Positions 42,786 through 51,392 of a stretch of 64,000 nucleotides of DNA are shown in pieces; position 1 is the first letter of the stretch; each line of letters opens with the position of its first letter. The notes beneath the pieces were generated by a model. It saw only the letters and a list, made by a program, of their open reading frames with translations, was not told the origin of the DNA and did no database searches. The translations under genes were made by a program, and so were the position numbers. This stretch comes from Neobacillus mesonae (lineage in GTDB: Bacteria > Bacillota > Bacilli > Paenibacillales > Paenibacillaceae), in NCBI GenBank assembly GCA_023715865.1, contig JAMBOW010000007.1, forward strand, positions 176,535-240,534. Reading direction: 5' to 3'.

Positions 42786-43448
42786 TTATCTTGAATATGC
42801 AAGCTCAAGCTTAGTTAAATCATCCTTGTGCCCCACAATAATGAGTACATCCTCAGGCTGTATATTGTCGTCAGCATTAGGTGAAATATTCATTTCGGTT
42901 CCTTTGCGGATGGCAATGACGTTACAACCATAACGAGCACGAATGTTGAGCTGTTTTAAATTTTGACCGATAATATTCGCCGATGCTTTCATTTCCAGAA
43001 TGCTGTATTCCTCTGAAAGCTCAATATAATCCAAAATATTAGGCGACGCCAGGTGATGTGCCACGCGCATCCCCATATCCCGTTCCGGGTATACCACTTT
43101 ATCTGCCCCGATCTTGGACAATACTTTCCCATGAAGCTCAGATTGGGCTTTCACAAAGAGAGACTGTATGCCCATATCCTTTAAGATCAGTGTCGTTAAG
43201 ATGCTGGCCTGGATATCCTCACCAATAGCAACCACCACAACATCGAAGTTCCGTATCCCAAGCGCTCGTAGCGCTTCTTCATCAGTAGAATCCGCTGACA
43301 CTGCATGTGTCACTACGTTTGATATTTCCTGTGTTCTTTGCTCGTCCCGATCAATAGCGAGCACGTCAAAACCCATTTCACTCAGTGCATAAGCAACACT
43401 GGATCCAAAGCGGCCCATGCCAATCACGGCATATTGTTTTTTGGCCAT
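42786..43448 (-). CDS. Potassium uptake regulator, KtrA/KtrC (RCK) family
   Basis: A 220-residue cytoplasmic gating ring subunit with an RCK_N Rossmann domain (VIGMGRFGSSVAYAL; acidic D at strand 2 in LAIDRDEQ) and an RCK_C domain (about 140-220). These rings bind ATP/ADP and, in KtrA/KtrC, c-di-AMP. No KtrB/D membrane subunit is adjacent, which resembles the solitary ktrC of B. subtilis. No ydaO-type riboswitch is visible upstream. The start at 43448 has GGAGGT 8 bases upstream; the frame is open to 43469. Confidence 0.9.
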   Translation of the reverse strand: MAKKQYAVIGMGRFGSSVAYALSEMGFDVLAIDRDEQRTQEISNVVTHAVSADSTDEEALRALGIRNFDVVVVAIGEDIQASILTTLILKDMGIQSLFVKAQSELHGKVLSKIGADKVVYPERDMGMRVAHHLASPNILDYIELSEEYSILEMKASANIIGQNLKQLNIRARYGCNVIAIRKGTEMNISPNADDNIQPEDVLIIVGHKDDLTKLELAYSR

Positions 43449-43633
43449 AATATGGTACCTCCATATCATCTTAGGTAAAAAAAAATTAAATCTATATCGT
43501 TATCATTCATATTGTTACGTCATCCAATTCATCCTAAGTAGTATAGCACAATGAATGGAAAACTTGAATTTATACGCCCGTCGCAGGGTACAGTATAAAA
43601 GCAGGAAAAGACTACAATTGGAGGGACAAAAAC

Positions 43634-43867
43634 ATGCCAATCGTACTGGATTTGCGCCAAGCGATCGTTCATAAGGTACACGGTAAGACGGACAAGGACA
43701 TCAGGGAGATGATTGAGGGCTCCGTGGATGGACCCGAAGCAGCACTGCCTGGACTCGGCACCTTGTTCGAAATGATATGGAAAGAACTGCCGAAAGCGAA
43801 GCAGGATGAACTGATTCAGGTGCTGCAAAATCACTTGAAGACCGTAACGCCTGTCCCATTAACCTAG
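43634..43867 (+). CDS. sspI: Small acid-soluble spore protein I
   Basis: A 77-residue protein matching SspI: LRQAIVHKVHGKTDKDIREM, then LPGLGTLFEMIWKELP. In B. subtilis sspI is a forespore sigma-G gene beside ysgA, and here it also neighbours the ysgA-like gene. Its exact role in the spore is unknown. GGAGGGA precedes the ATG by 7 bases. I could not find a clear sigma-G promoter. Confidence 0.92.
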   Translation: MPIVLDLRQAIVHKVHGKTDKDIREMIEGSVDGPEAALPGLGTLFEMIWKELPKAKQDELIQVLQNHLKTVTPVPLT

Positions 43868-43896
43868 AGCGATCCATCCATAGCCTTGAACTGCAA

Positions 43897-43928
43897 AAAT
43901 CCCCCGCCCATTTAGGACGGAGGGATTT
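43897..43928 (-). terminator. Bidirectional terminator between sspI and prfC
   Basis: AAATCCCCC pairs with GGAGGGATTT across a short imperfect inner stem, with T-runs on both strands. Confidence 0.85.
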
Positions 43929-43952
43929 CTTTTTTATATCTCAGTTATCGAC

Positions 43953-45533
43953 TTACGGTGCAGTTTCCAAGAACTTCGCAGTCGGATTTTTCTCAATCGC
44001 TGTTCTCATTGCATATTCGTTCTCGAAGAGGACAACATAGTTATCCTTTTTGTCCTTCACAAGCGTGGAGTTAATCCGGAATTTACTCGGATCGATCTTG
44101 TCGTCGATGATCCAACGGGCAAATTGATACGGCATGCGCTGAAGCTGAACCTCAACCCCGTACTCTGCTTTCATCCGATGCTCAAACACTTCAAACTGGA
44201 GCTGACCGACTACACCGAGAATGGTTTCATCAAAGCTTGCCGTGCGGAACACCTGAATAGTCCCTTCCTCTGTCAGCTGGTCAATCCCTTTCTGATACTG
44301 CTTGTGCTTCAGGGCATTCTTTGCCGTTACCTTTGAGAAAATTTCCGGCGAGAACGTCGGGAGTTCATCAAAGACAATTTCGCTGCCTTGACTTAAGGAA
44401 TCTCCAATGCGGAATATGCCTGGATCAAACAAACCGATGATATCGCCTGGATATGCCTCCTGCACGATGTCACGATCCTGTGCCAGGAACTGCTGCGGCT
44501 GGGACAGCTTGATCTCTTTGCCCACGCGTACATGCTTTACGCTCATACCCCGTTCAAATTTACCCGATACGATCCGCAGGAAAGCGACACGGTCACGGTG
44601 AGCAGGGTTCATATTGGCCTGAATTTTGAAGACATAACCGCTGAACTTCTCATTCGTTGGCTCAACCACACCTTCTGTGCTCTTGCGCGGCTCCGGCTTT
44701 GGTGCCAGTTCCAGGAAGTTCTCCAGGAAGGTTTGAACGCCAAAGTTGTTAACTGCGCTGCCGAAGAAAACAGGAGTCAATTCACCCTTCAGCACCTTCT
44801 CTAGATCAAACTGATCGCCCGCAACATCTAGAAGCTCCAAATCCTGCTTCAGCTGATCATGCAAGAAGTCACCAGCCATTTCACGGATAACCGGATCCTC
44901 ATAGCCGTCTACTTTCTGTACTTTGATCGTGGAATGATCATCACCTTGGAAGAGCTCAACCTGGCTCTTCATCCGGTCATATACACCGCATAGATCGCGG
45001 CCCATACCAATCGGCCAGTTCATTGGAACGGAACGGATTCCAAGCACGCGCTCCAGCTCCTCCATCAAGTCGAATGGACTCTGTCCTTCACGGTCCAGCT
45101 TGTTAATGAACGTAAAGATAGGAATTCCGCGCTTTGCACAAACCTGGAACAATTTAATCGTTTGAGCCTCGACACCCTTAGCCACGTCAATCAGCATGAC
45201 CGCGCTGTCTGCAGCGGTAAGTGTACGATAGGTATCCTCACTGAAGTCCTGGTGACCAGGCGTATCCAGAATGTTCACACGATGACCCAGGTAGTCGAAC
45301 TGCATAACAGACGAAGTAACGGAAATCCCCCGCTGCTTCTCAATCTCCATCCAGTCGCTCGTTGCGTGCTTGCTTGCCTTACGGGCTTTAACTGTTCCCG
45401 CGAGGCGAATGGCTCCCCCGAATAGCAAAAGCTTCTCGGTCAGGGTCGTTTTCCCGGCATCCGGGTGAGAGATAATCGCAAACGTCCGGCGTTTGTCGAC
45501 CTCTTCCTGTAACATATTTACTGTTTTACTCAT
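43953..45533 (-). CDS. prfC: Peptide chain release factor 3
   Basis: A 526-residue translational GTPase that recycles RF1/RF2 after termination. G1 is SHPDAGKTTLTEK, G3 is DTPGHQDFSEDTY and G4 is FINKLDR. Length matches RF3 (about 527). B. subtilis lacks a typical prfC, whereas many paenibacilli carry one; that comparison is from general knowledge. The gene stands alone, followed by a bidirectional terminator. The region upstream (45574-45717) has an orphan small ORF. Confidence 0.95.
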   Translation of the reverse strand: MSKTVNMLQEEVDKRRTFAIISHPDAGKTTLTEKLLLFGGAIRLAGTVKARKASKHATSDWMEIEKQRGISVTSSVMQFDYLGHRVNILDTPGHQDFSEDTYRTLTAADSAVMLIDVAKGVEAQTIKLFQVCAKRGIPIFTFINKLDREGQSPFDLMEELERVLGIRSVPMNWPIGMGRDLCGVYDRMKSQVELFQGDDHSTIKVQKVDGYEDPVIREMAGDFLHDQLKQDLELLDVAGDQFDLEKVLKGELTPVFFGSAVNNFGVQTFLENFLELAPKPEPRKSTEGVVEPTNEKFSGYVFKIQANMNPAHRDRVAFLRIVSGKFERGMSVKHVRVGKEIKLSQPQQFLAQDRDIVQEAYPGDIIGLFDPGIFRIGDSLSQGSEIVFDELPTFSPEIFSKVTAKNALKHKQYQKGIDQLTEEGTIQVFRTASFDETILGVVGQLQFEVFEHRMKAEYGVEVQLQRMPYQFARWIIDDKIDPSKFRINSTLVKDKKDNYVVLFENEYAMRTAIEKNPTAKFLETAP

Positions 45534-45573
45534 TATTGTTTATCCCTCTCAAACTATCACATATTCATACAGC

Positions 45574-45717
45574 TTATATTACAGGATTATAAATAAATCC
45601 TACATTCTCATGATTATCATTTGTGGTACCAAATTTCTTGAAGACAGTACTACCCTTATGGCTGTCAATTGCATCTTTAGTCAGACCTCTCACAAAGGTG
45701 CCACCTTCTTTCTCCAT
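45574..45717 (-). CDS. Orphan 47-residue ORF upstream of prfC, possible gene remnant
   Basis: The minus strand encodes MEKEGGTFVRGLTKDAID followed by SHKGSTVFKKFGTTNDNHE and NVGFIYNPVI. The composition reads like protein rather than noise. It has no ribosome site and an in-frame TAG 21 bases upstream. It ends 40 bases before prfC. I do not recognise it; it may be the truncated end of a lost gene. The rest of the 45534-45862 gap shows nothing else. Confidence 0.3.
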   Translation of the reverse strand: MEKEGGTFVRGLTKDAIDSHKGSTVFKKFGTTNDNHENVGFIYNPVI

Positions 45718-45824
45718 GTATAACCAATCATATACCTAATAATATGGCTCAACTCTCCTATTGTACCACAATTACCATTCAATTTTACCTGTATATTTTG
45801 CATAAAATAGATAAGATGCTAAAA

Positions 45825-45862
45825 AAACAGGGAGCCCCTGAACCGCAAGGGATCCCTGTTTT
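45825..45862 (-). terminator. Terminator of the second zwf gene
   Basis: On the minus strand AAACAGGGA and CCC pair with GGG and TCCCTGTTT, followed by TTTT; the stem begins right after the stop codon. Confidence 0.88.
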
Positions 45863-47419
45863 CTAGTTATTTTTAATCCAGACCACATTATCCTCATCCT
45901 GGCCGTTGACCGGCCACCAGTGATGACCATCCTGCTCCAGAAGTACCTCTGTTGCGGCCGGTCCCCAGCTACCTGCCGGGTAAAATTCGATATCCTCCGG
46001 CTGCTCAGCCCAAGCCGCTGCGATCCGGTCAACGAAGGACCAGGCGGTAGCAACCTCATCCCAGCGGGTAAAATAGGTCGATTCTCCTTCGGCCGCATCA
46101 TGAATGAGACGCTCATAAGCTTCCGGCGAGTTAATACCGATCATACAGCTCTGGCAAAAATCCATAGCGAGCGGCTCGATTTCCGAGTCCGTGCCTGGCT
46201 TTTTCGCATTAATTTTAATATAGATGCCTTCCATGGGGTTCACCCGTATAACAAGCAAATTGGGCTCCAGCTTATACTTTTGACCAAGGTATACATTGTT
46301 TGGCATCGACTTAAACTCCACAACTACCTCTGTCGTTTTGACAGGGAGTCTTTTACCCGTCCGGATATAGAACGGTACACCCGCCCAGCGAAAGTTATCA
46401 ACAAACACACGCGCCGCAAAATAAGTTTCCGTATTTGAAGCAGGATCAACTTTATCCTCCTGCCGATAGCCGGGCAGATGCTTTCCTCGTACTTCGCCTT
46501 CCGAGTATTGCCCTCGTATAACATTGGCCTTTACATCCTCACGTGAAGCAAAAGGCCTTAATGATCGAAGCACCTTTACCTTCTCATCCCGAATATCCTC
46601 CGGTACAAGCCGGCTTGGGGGCTCCATCGCAATCATTGTGAGCATCTGAAGCATATGGTTCTGGCCCATGTCGCGAAGCGCACCTGCCTGATCATAATAG
46701 CCTCCTCGCTCCTCGACACCCACCGTTTCACCCAGCGTAATTTGAATATTTGAAATATGCTTGTTATTCCATAACGGCTCGAAGAATGCATTACCGAAAC
46801 GAATAACCTCAATATTTTGAACCATTTCCTTACCAAGATAATGATCAATCCGGTATATTTCTTCCTCACGGAACACTTCACGAATCTGCTCATTCAGCTT
46901 CTCTGCAGAGGTTAGATCATAACCAAACGGCTTCTCAATGACGAGCCTGTGCCAGCCCGCGCTTTCCAGCAGACCACCTTCCTTAAGGTTATAAGACACG
47001 CTTCCAAACAATTCAGGGGCAAGCGCCAGGTAGAACAACCGGTTGCCGGGTATGGAGAACTTCGTTTCCATAGTCTCCGTAAATTCACTCAATTCACGGA
47101 ATCCATCGACATCGTGAATATCAAGCGATTTATATTCAAAATGCTCAGCAAATTGAATCCAATCCTCACTCTTCGCATTCCCTGGCTTATAGCGGCAAAA
47201 CTCCTCTATCGAAGATAGCAGATCCTGTCTGAATTCTTCACGAGTGCGCTGACGGCGGGCAAGCCCGATGACTGCAAATTCATCTGCCAGCTTCCCTTCG
47301 CGATAAAGACTATAAATCGCTGGAAAAAGCTTGCGCCGCGCAAGGTCGCCCGTAGCTCCAAAAATGAAAAATACTGCACTAGAGGCCTGCATTGTTTCAA
47401 TGTTTTGAGTGTTCACCAT
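45863..47419 (-). CDS. zwf: Glucose-6-phosphate 1-dehydrogenase, copy 2
   Basis: A 518-residue paralog of the zwf product at 37007-38461. It shares FGATGDLARRK at the N-terminus, EKPFGYDL and the catalytic RIDHYLGK near residue 190, and carries extra residues at both ends. It is monocistronic with its own terminator and is not linked to gnd, so it is likely controlled separately. Whether the two differ in NAD/NADP preference cannot be read here. GGGAG lies 8 bases before the ATG. Confidence 0.95.
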   Translation of the reverse strand: MVNTQNIETMQASSAVFFIFGATGDLARRKLFPAIYSLYREGKLADEFAVIGLARRQRTREEFRQDLLSSIEEFCRYKPGNAKSEDWIQFAEHFEYKSLDIHDVDGFRELSEFTETMETKFSIPGNRLFYLALAPELFGSVSYNLKEGGLLESAGWHRLVIEKPFGYDLTSAEKLNEQIREVFREEEIYRIDHYLGKEMVQNIEVIRFGNAFFEPLWNNKHISNIQITLGETVGVEERGGYYDQAGALRDMGQNHMLQMLTMIAMEPPSRLVPEDIRDEKVKVLRSLRPFASREDVKANVIRGQYSEGEVRGKHLPGYRQEDKVDPASNTETYFAARVFVDNFRWAGVPFYIRTGKRLPVKTTEVVVEFKSMPNNVYLGQKYKLEPNLLVIRVNPMEGIYIKINAKKPGTDSEIEPLAMDFCQSCMIGINSPEAYERLIHDAAEGESTYFTRWDEVATAWSFVDRIAAAWAEQPEDIEFYPAGSWGPAATEVLLEQDGHHWWPVNGQDEDNVVWIKNN

Positions 47420-47642
47420 GGCTCCTTCTCCCTATAAAAAAGTTTTTTGTTTCCCCTTGAATCCTGGATGTTGCTGACATTTTAGCATAACTAAACATGT
47501 GAATCTATGCCTTCTAGTATAGGTATTTACTAGCTATTTCATAATCAGGCAGGAAATAATTACTCATTTGTCTTCCTTCTCTCAGGTTAACGTCTATACC
47601 TACTGAACTTTAAGAGAATACATATAAGTTAGACAGAAAGCA

Positions 47643-47668
47643 GCCGAAATGCTCTTCTGCATTTAGGC
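47643..47668 (+). other. Hairpin in the leader of the Sm-like gene
   Basis: GCC-AAATGC pairs with GCATTT-GGC around a TCTTCT loop (one mismatch) about 45 bases before the start codon. No T-run follows, so it is not an ordinary terminator. It may be a 5' stabiliser or a protein-binding hairpin. The rest of the 47420-47714 gap shows no gene. Confidence 0.55.
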
Positions 47669-47714
47669 TCATTCTATCTATATTTATTAAATTTCTTATA
47701 ATGAGGTGAATCAT

Positions 47715-48047
47715 TTGCATCCAGTCCGTCCATTAACTCCTGATGTAATCAGTCGGCATTGTGGTAAAATGGTGTGCGCCGTCATGAAAGACGGCAGACG
47801 TTTCGTTGGCAGACTGCATAGCTGCAACGGAACTCATATTTTTTTAAGAGATGAGAACAAAGGAAAATACAGATCCTGCCGAGCTTACAAATCAAGTGTA
47901 CTTGAAACAAAGCAGCCTGAAGTCAAAAAGAAAAAGAACAAAAAATTAAAGAAGCGTGCAGTAGTCAGTGCATTTTACCCTTATGGCGGTTACGGCTATG
48001 ACTGGGCTTTAGGCCTTACTTTTCTTGCTCTGCTCTTTTTGATCTAA
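47715..48047 (+). CDS. Sm-like domain protein with lysine-rich linker and C-terminal membrane helix
   Basis: A protein of about 110 residues from TTG at 47715 (GAGGTGA 6 bases upstream; a GTG at 47706 lies within that site). Residues about 12-50 (GKMVCAVMKDGRRFVGRL, then THIFLRDENKG) have the beta-strand pattern of an Sm/LSM fold, tentatively. A strongly basic linker (KKKKNKKLKKR) and a glycine/tyrosine segment (YPYGGYGYDW) follow, then a short hydrophobic C-terminal helix (LGLTFLALLFLI). I do not recognise the family. Some spore-surface proteins of bacilli share such GY-rich parts. Confidence 0.65.
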   Translation: MHPVRPLTPDVISRHCGKMVCAVMKDGRRFVGRLHSCNGTHIFLRDENKGKYRSCRAYKSSVLETKQPEVKKKKNKKLKKRAVVSAFYPYGGYGYDWALGLTFLALLFLI

Positions 48048-48066
48048 AATCTTTAATAAAAAACTG

Positions 48067-48104
48067 AAGGCCCCGGCTCTTTCATTACAAGAGACCGGGG
48101 CCTT
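48067..48104 (+). terminator. Bidirectional terminator between the Sm-like gene and liaR
   Basis: AAGGCCCCGG pairs with CCGGGGCCTT around an inner TCT/AGA pair. T-rich sequence follows on the minus strand (CAGTTTTTT) and is weaker on the plus strand. Confidence 0.82.
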
Positions 48105-48119
48105 ACAATATGTCTATTC

Positions 48120-48779
48120 TCATTCGGCAAGACCATTTTTATAAGCATAGATTGCAGCCTGTGTTCGATCATCCACACCCAGCTTTGCCAAAATGTTTGT
48201 CACATGAAACTTCACTGTCTTAATTCCTATAATGAGTGTATCGGCAATATCTTGATTGGATTTGCCTTGTGCTAACAGCCTCAGCACGTCCATTTCGCGT
48301 TCGGTCAGACCCTCGTGCGCCTTTGCCTGGCTTTGCGGCTGGCGGAAACGATTCATCATTTTGGAAGCCACCTGGGATTCGAGTACAGACTGTCCGCGGG
48401 CAGCCGCACGAATCGCATCTGCAATCTCCGTAGCGCGTGATGTTTTAAGTAAGTAACTAAAAGCTCCAGCTTCAATGACAGGGTACATCTTCTCATCATC
48501 AAGATAGCTGGTAAGTACGATAACCTTGCATTCGGGCTGCATTTTTAGAAGCTGCCTTGTCGTTTCAATTCCGTCCATACCTTCCATAACCAGGTCCATA
48601 AGTACAACATCAGGATTATATTCCTGAGCTAGACGAATTCCCTCTTCTCCGCTCCCTGCTTCACCAACGACCTCAATGCCGTCCTCAGTATCCAGTACCG
48701 CTGCCAGACCAATCCGCACCATTTCATGGTCATCAACAAGCAGCACCTTGACGGCTGTTTCCATACTTTCAGCTTCCAT
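48120..48779 (-). CDS. liaR: NarL/LuxR-type response regulator LiaR
   Basis: A 219-residue regulator. The receiver domain has the acidic pair DD (16-17), phosphoacceptor D62 in VVLMDLVMEG and K near 112. The C-terminal LuxR-type helix-turn-helix is LTEREMDVLRLLAQGKSNQDIA. It overlaps the kinase gene by 11 bases. The order liaF-liaS-liaR is the same as in B. subtilis, where LiaR activates the liaIH promoter upon lipid II-cycle stress. Here its target is probably the liaI-pspA operon starting at 52878. Confidence 0.93.
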   Translation of the reverse strand: MEAESMETAVKVLLVDDHEMVRIGLAAVLDTEDGIEVVGEAGSGEEGIRLAQEYNPDVVLMDLVMEGMDGIETTRQLLKMQPECKVIVLTSYLDDEKMYPVIEAGAFSYLLKTSRATEIADAIRAAARGQSVLESQVASKMMNRFRQPQSQAKAHEGLTEREMDVLRLLAQGKSNQDIADTLIIGIKTVKFHVTNILAKLGVDDRTQAAIYAYKNGLAE

Positions 48780-49836
48780 CGCTTTGTGTTCCCTCGCTTT
48801 CTTCCTCCATTACCGGCACTGTAATTTCTATTCGTGTTCCTTTGCCTGGAGCTGTGATCCATACAATGGATCCGCCAATCTCGTTCACTCTTTCCTGCAT
48901 GTTAGACAGACCGTATGAGGTCTGCTTCTTGTCATCCAGCTCAAAGCCCTCTCCATCATCTCGGATGACCACTCGAACAGCTTTGGCCTTTCTGTGAATG
49001 CGGATCTCCATTCTTTCTGCCTTGGCATGTCTTAGGGTATTGGACATCGCTTCCTGAATAATACGGAATAAATGGTTCTCGACTCCTTTGACCAGATGAA
49101 TCCCTTCGTCCATTTCAAAAAGAATCTCCATAGGCATTTTTGACTGAAGCTCTCTTACCAGCTCTTTAAGCCCTTGCTCCAAGTGCTTGCCTTCCAAATA
49201 CACTGGACGTAAATGGAGCAGCAGCGCTCTCATTTCCGACTGTGCAACAGCAGCCATTTCCTCAATGAGTGCTACCTGGCGCTGTGCTCTGTCAAAATCC
49301 TTTTCTAGTGTCCGTCCCACGGCTGTTGCCGTCATCGATATCGCAAATAACTGCTGCGAAACCGCATCATGCAGTTCCCTCGCAAGACGCTGTCTTTCCT
49401 CTACAATTGCAGATACTCTCGCCTGCTCAGCGAGCTGCGCATTATGGGTGGATAGCCTTTGAAGTGAGCTGACCTGCTCCTCCCACTTCTTGCTGATCCG
49501 TCCGAGCTGCTCTCCTATTCTGCCGACCTCGTCAAATCCAAGCTCAGGCACAGCCCGAGTAACGCTTCCTTTCTCCCATTGAAGCAAAGTTTCCCGCAGT
49601 GTCTCAAGCTTCATTTTAGTCCAATAGGTCTGAAAGAATCCATACACTGCACCCAAGCCGATTAACAGTAATACCAGCGTAGCTCCGGCCTGAAACCAAT
49701 GATTCCACTGATCAAACGGTGTCAAATAACTGTAGGAATAAAAAATATAGAAGATGACCAGGCCGAGCAGCAGTGCAAGCAATATACCCTGCCCCATACT
49801 GCGAGTCACCATATTTTTTGTCTTATTGGATTGCAT
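48769..49836 (-). CDS. liaS: Sensor histidine kinase LiaS
   Basis: A 355-residue HisKA_3-type kinase with two N-terminal membrane helices separated by a short (about 13-residue) outside loop, the intramembrane-sensing layout, and a HAMP-like linker. The phospho-accepting histidine is H156 in RQRLARELHDAVSQQ. The ATPase domain has the N box EAMSNTLRHA and the G box DDGEGFE. The short sensor fits a kinase controlled by LiaF rather than by a ligand. GGAGGG precedes the ATG by 7 bases. Confidence 0.94.
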   Translation of the reverse strand: MQSNKTKNMVTRSMGQGILLALLLGLVIFYIFYSYSYLTPFDQWNHWFQAGATLVLLLIGLGAVYGFFQTYWTKMKLETLRETLLQWEKGSVTRAVPELGFDEVGRIGEQLGRISKKWEEQVSSLQRLSTHNAQLAEQARVSAIVEERQRLARELHDAVSQQLFAISMTATAVGRTLEKDFDRAQRQVALIEEMAAVAQSEMRALLLHLRPVYLEGKHLEQGLKELVRELQSKMPMEILFEMDEGIHLVKGVENHLFRIIQEAMSNTLRHAKAERMEIRIHRKAKAVRVVIRDDGEGFELDDKKQTSYGLSNMQERVNEIGGSIVWITAPGKGTRIEITVPVMEEESEGTQSDGS

Positions 49837-49862
49837 CCGGAACCCTCCCTCCTGTTAATGTA

Positions 49863-50510
49863 TTACGTTAATCGAACGTTAAGGTCTCCAATCAAATAAG
49901 AAATAACAAATTTCACTTTATATTCGCTGTTGTCATAGCCGGGGGAGCGATATACAAATCGGTTGATTGCGCCGCCTTTGCGATCATTTGCAAACTGCTG
50001 CTTGCCGAGCAATATAAAAGCTTCGATCTCTACACCATAATCCTCTGGCACCGATAAATCAATATCCCCCATCACTCCCTGCAAATAAATGACGGTTTCC
50101 TTACTTTCGGGCAGAGCGAGAGAGAGATCAGCATCCACCTCTCCAATGACATGCCAAATGGAGGTGTTCCGTAGTATCCAAGGCTCTTCATCCCAAGCAA
50201 AATTGGACATGAAGTTCTGATTAACGATGTATCCTTCCCTAGGCTGAACTTTACGGCCCTTCCAATAGAACACCCCAAGTGAAATAAGAGTTACACCCAC
50301 TACGAATATTAAATTATCCAGAATGAAGATAACTGCTCCTACCCCTATATAGTTGCGTCCCTTCTTGGAATCACCGGCTTGAAGCTTATAGTAACCAAAG
50401 ATCAATAAGAGAAGTGCGACAATAGTAAAGAAGCTTATAAAATTGCCCAGCAGCATCAACAGCCCGATTCCTATCGCCAATATTGCAAAAAACTGCTTCC
50501 TGTTACTCAT
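49863..50510 (-). CDS. liaF: LiaF, inhibitor of the LiaSR system
   Basis: A 215-residue membrane protein with about four helices in the first 95 residues and a soluble C-terminal domain (SLALPESKETVIYLQGVMGDIDLSVPEDY) that is the LiaF/DUF2154 signature. In B. subtilis LiaF silences LiaS in unstressed cells. The start at 50510 has AAGGAGGTG 6 bases upstream; the frame opens at 50519. It heads the liaFSR transcript, which is separated from the upstream effector operon by a terminator. Confidence 0.93.
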   Translation of the reverse strand: MSNRKQFFAILAIGIGLLMLLGNFISFFTIVALLLLIFGYYKLQAGDSKKGRNYIGVGAVIFILDNLIFVVGVTLISLGVFYWKGRKVQPREGYIVNQNFMSNFAWDEEPWILRNTSIWHVIGEVDADLSLALPESKETVIYLQGVMGDIDLSVPEDYGVEIEAFILLGKQQFANDRKGGAINRFVYRSPGYDNSEYKVKFVISYLIGDLNVRLT

Positions 50511-50586
50511 CTGTCGCACCTCCTTATGTCATGTCGACTGAAGATGCTTTATCTCCAGTCAGTTATGTAATTCACTTGCGAAGAAA

Positions 50587-50625
50587 AAGGCCATACGGAA
50601 GGAATATTCGCTCCGTATGGCTTTA
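50587..50625 (-). terminator. Terminator of the liaI-pspA-pspC-pspA operon
   Basis: On the minus strand GCCATACGGA pairs with TCCGTATGGC, followed by CTTTTTC. It lies about 70 bases after the second pspA stop and before liaF, so basal liaFSR expression needs its own promoter or read-through. Confidence 0.88.
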
Positions 50626-50692
50626 TCCGCGCTAGTCAGGTCATTACTTGATTTTAGTATAGAATATCATAATCTCGAGAGACTTGAATAGC

Positions 50693-51388
50693 TTATTCTT
50701 TTGGAGCTTCTCCGGAGGATGCTTTTCCGTTCAGCTTGTTTTTTAATGCTTCAAGCTGCTCGTTTACTTTGAATTGTTTCTCCGTTTCAACCGGATTATC
50801 CGTAAAAGTGCTTCTGTAAGGTGCACGCATTACATCTGCTTCTGCTTCAAGCTGCATAATTTTTTCTTCCATACGGTGGAATCCTAGTGATGCATTGCCG
50901 CTTTCGATCGTATGGACGCTGTTGATTTGATTCATTTGCTTTTTAGCTTTAGCCATTTGGGCACGGGATACAAGCTCATTGCGTTTGTTACGCATTTTGT
51001 AGAACTCATCTTTCATGTCATGAAGCTGCTGTACAAGCTCTTTCGCTTGAGTCTCTGCTTCTACATGGAAGTTCTTGTATTCTTCTACTTTTTGATCGTA
51101 GTAAATTTTTTCCTCGAGCAGCTTACGTGCAACCTCTTCCTGGCCATTCACAAGTGCAGATTCTGCTTGAGTTTCGCGTTGTGAAGATAGGCGCTCTGCT
51201 TCTTCCAAACGATGCTTCATACGGCGCTCATTGGCCATTTGTTTCGCAACGGTTACCTCCGCCTCGCGAATTTCAGCCTCCATGTCGCGAATATATTGGT
51301 TCAGCATGATAATTGGATCTTCTACTTTATCCAGAACTTCATTCACCGATGCTTTTGTCATATCTTTAATTCTTTTAAATACTCCCAT
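50693..51388 (-). CDS. PspA/IM30 (LiaH-like) protein, second paralog
   Basis: A 231-residue coiled-coil protein of the PspA/Vipp1 (ESCRT-III-like) family. The amphipathic N-terminal helix is MGVFKRIKDMTKASVNEVL, followed by VEDPIIMLNQYIRDMEAEI and long heptad-rich helices to about 190. These proteins bind and stabilise stressed membranes as large oligomers. The start at 51388 has AAGGGAG upstream. It begins 4 bases after pspC. It diverges clearly from the first paralog (51853-52524), so the two probably form mixed or distinct assemblies. Confidence 0.93.
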   Translation of the reverse strand: MGVFKRIKDMTKASVNEVLDKVEDPIIMLNQYIRDMEAEIREAEVTVAKQMANERRMKHRLEEAERLSSQRETQAESALVNGQEEVARKLLEEKIYYDQKVEEYKNFHVEAETQAKELVQQLHDMKDEFYKMRNKRNELVSRAQMAKAKKQMNQINSVHTIESGNASLGFHRMEEKIMQLEAEADVMRAPYRSTFTDNPVETEKQFKVNEQLEALKNKLNGKASSGEAPKE

Positions 51389-51392
51389 TTTA

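Noticed and set aside
43470..43633. c-di-AMP (ydaO) riboswitch before the KtrA/C gene
   Set aside because: The upstream stretch lacks the conserved ydaO core and is too short.
45690..45720. GGTGGCACC upstream of prfC as a second T-box
   Set aside because: The sequence is a short palindrome (AAGGTGGCACCTT) without stem I, specifier, antiterminator or terminator.
45920..46438. 172-codon plus-strand ORF
   Set aside because: Antisense to the second zwf gene; no ribosome site, and the sense frame has all family motifs.
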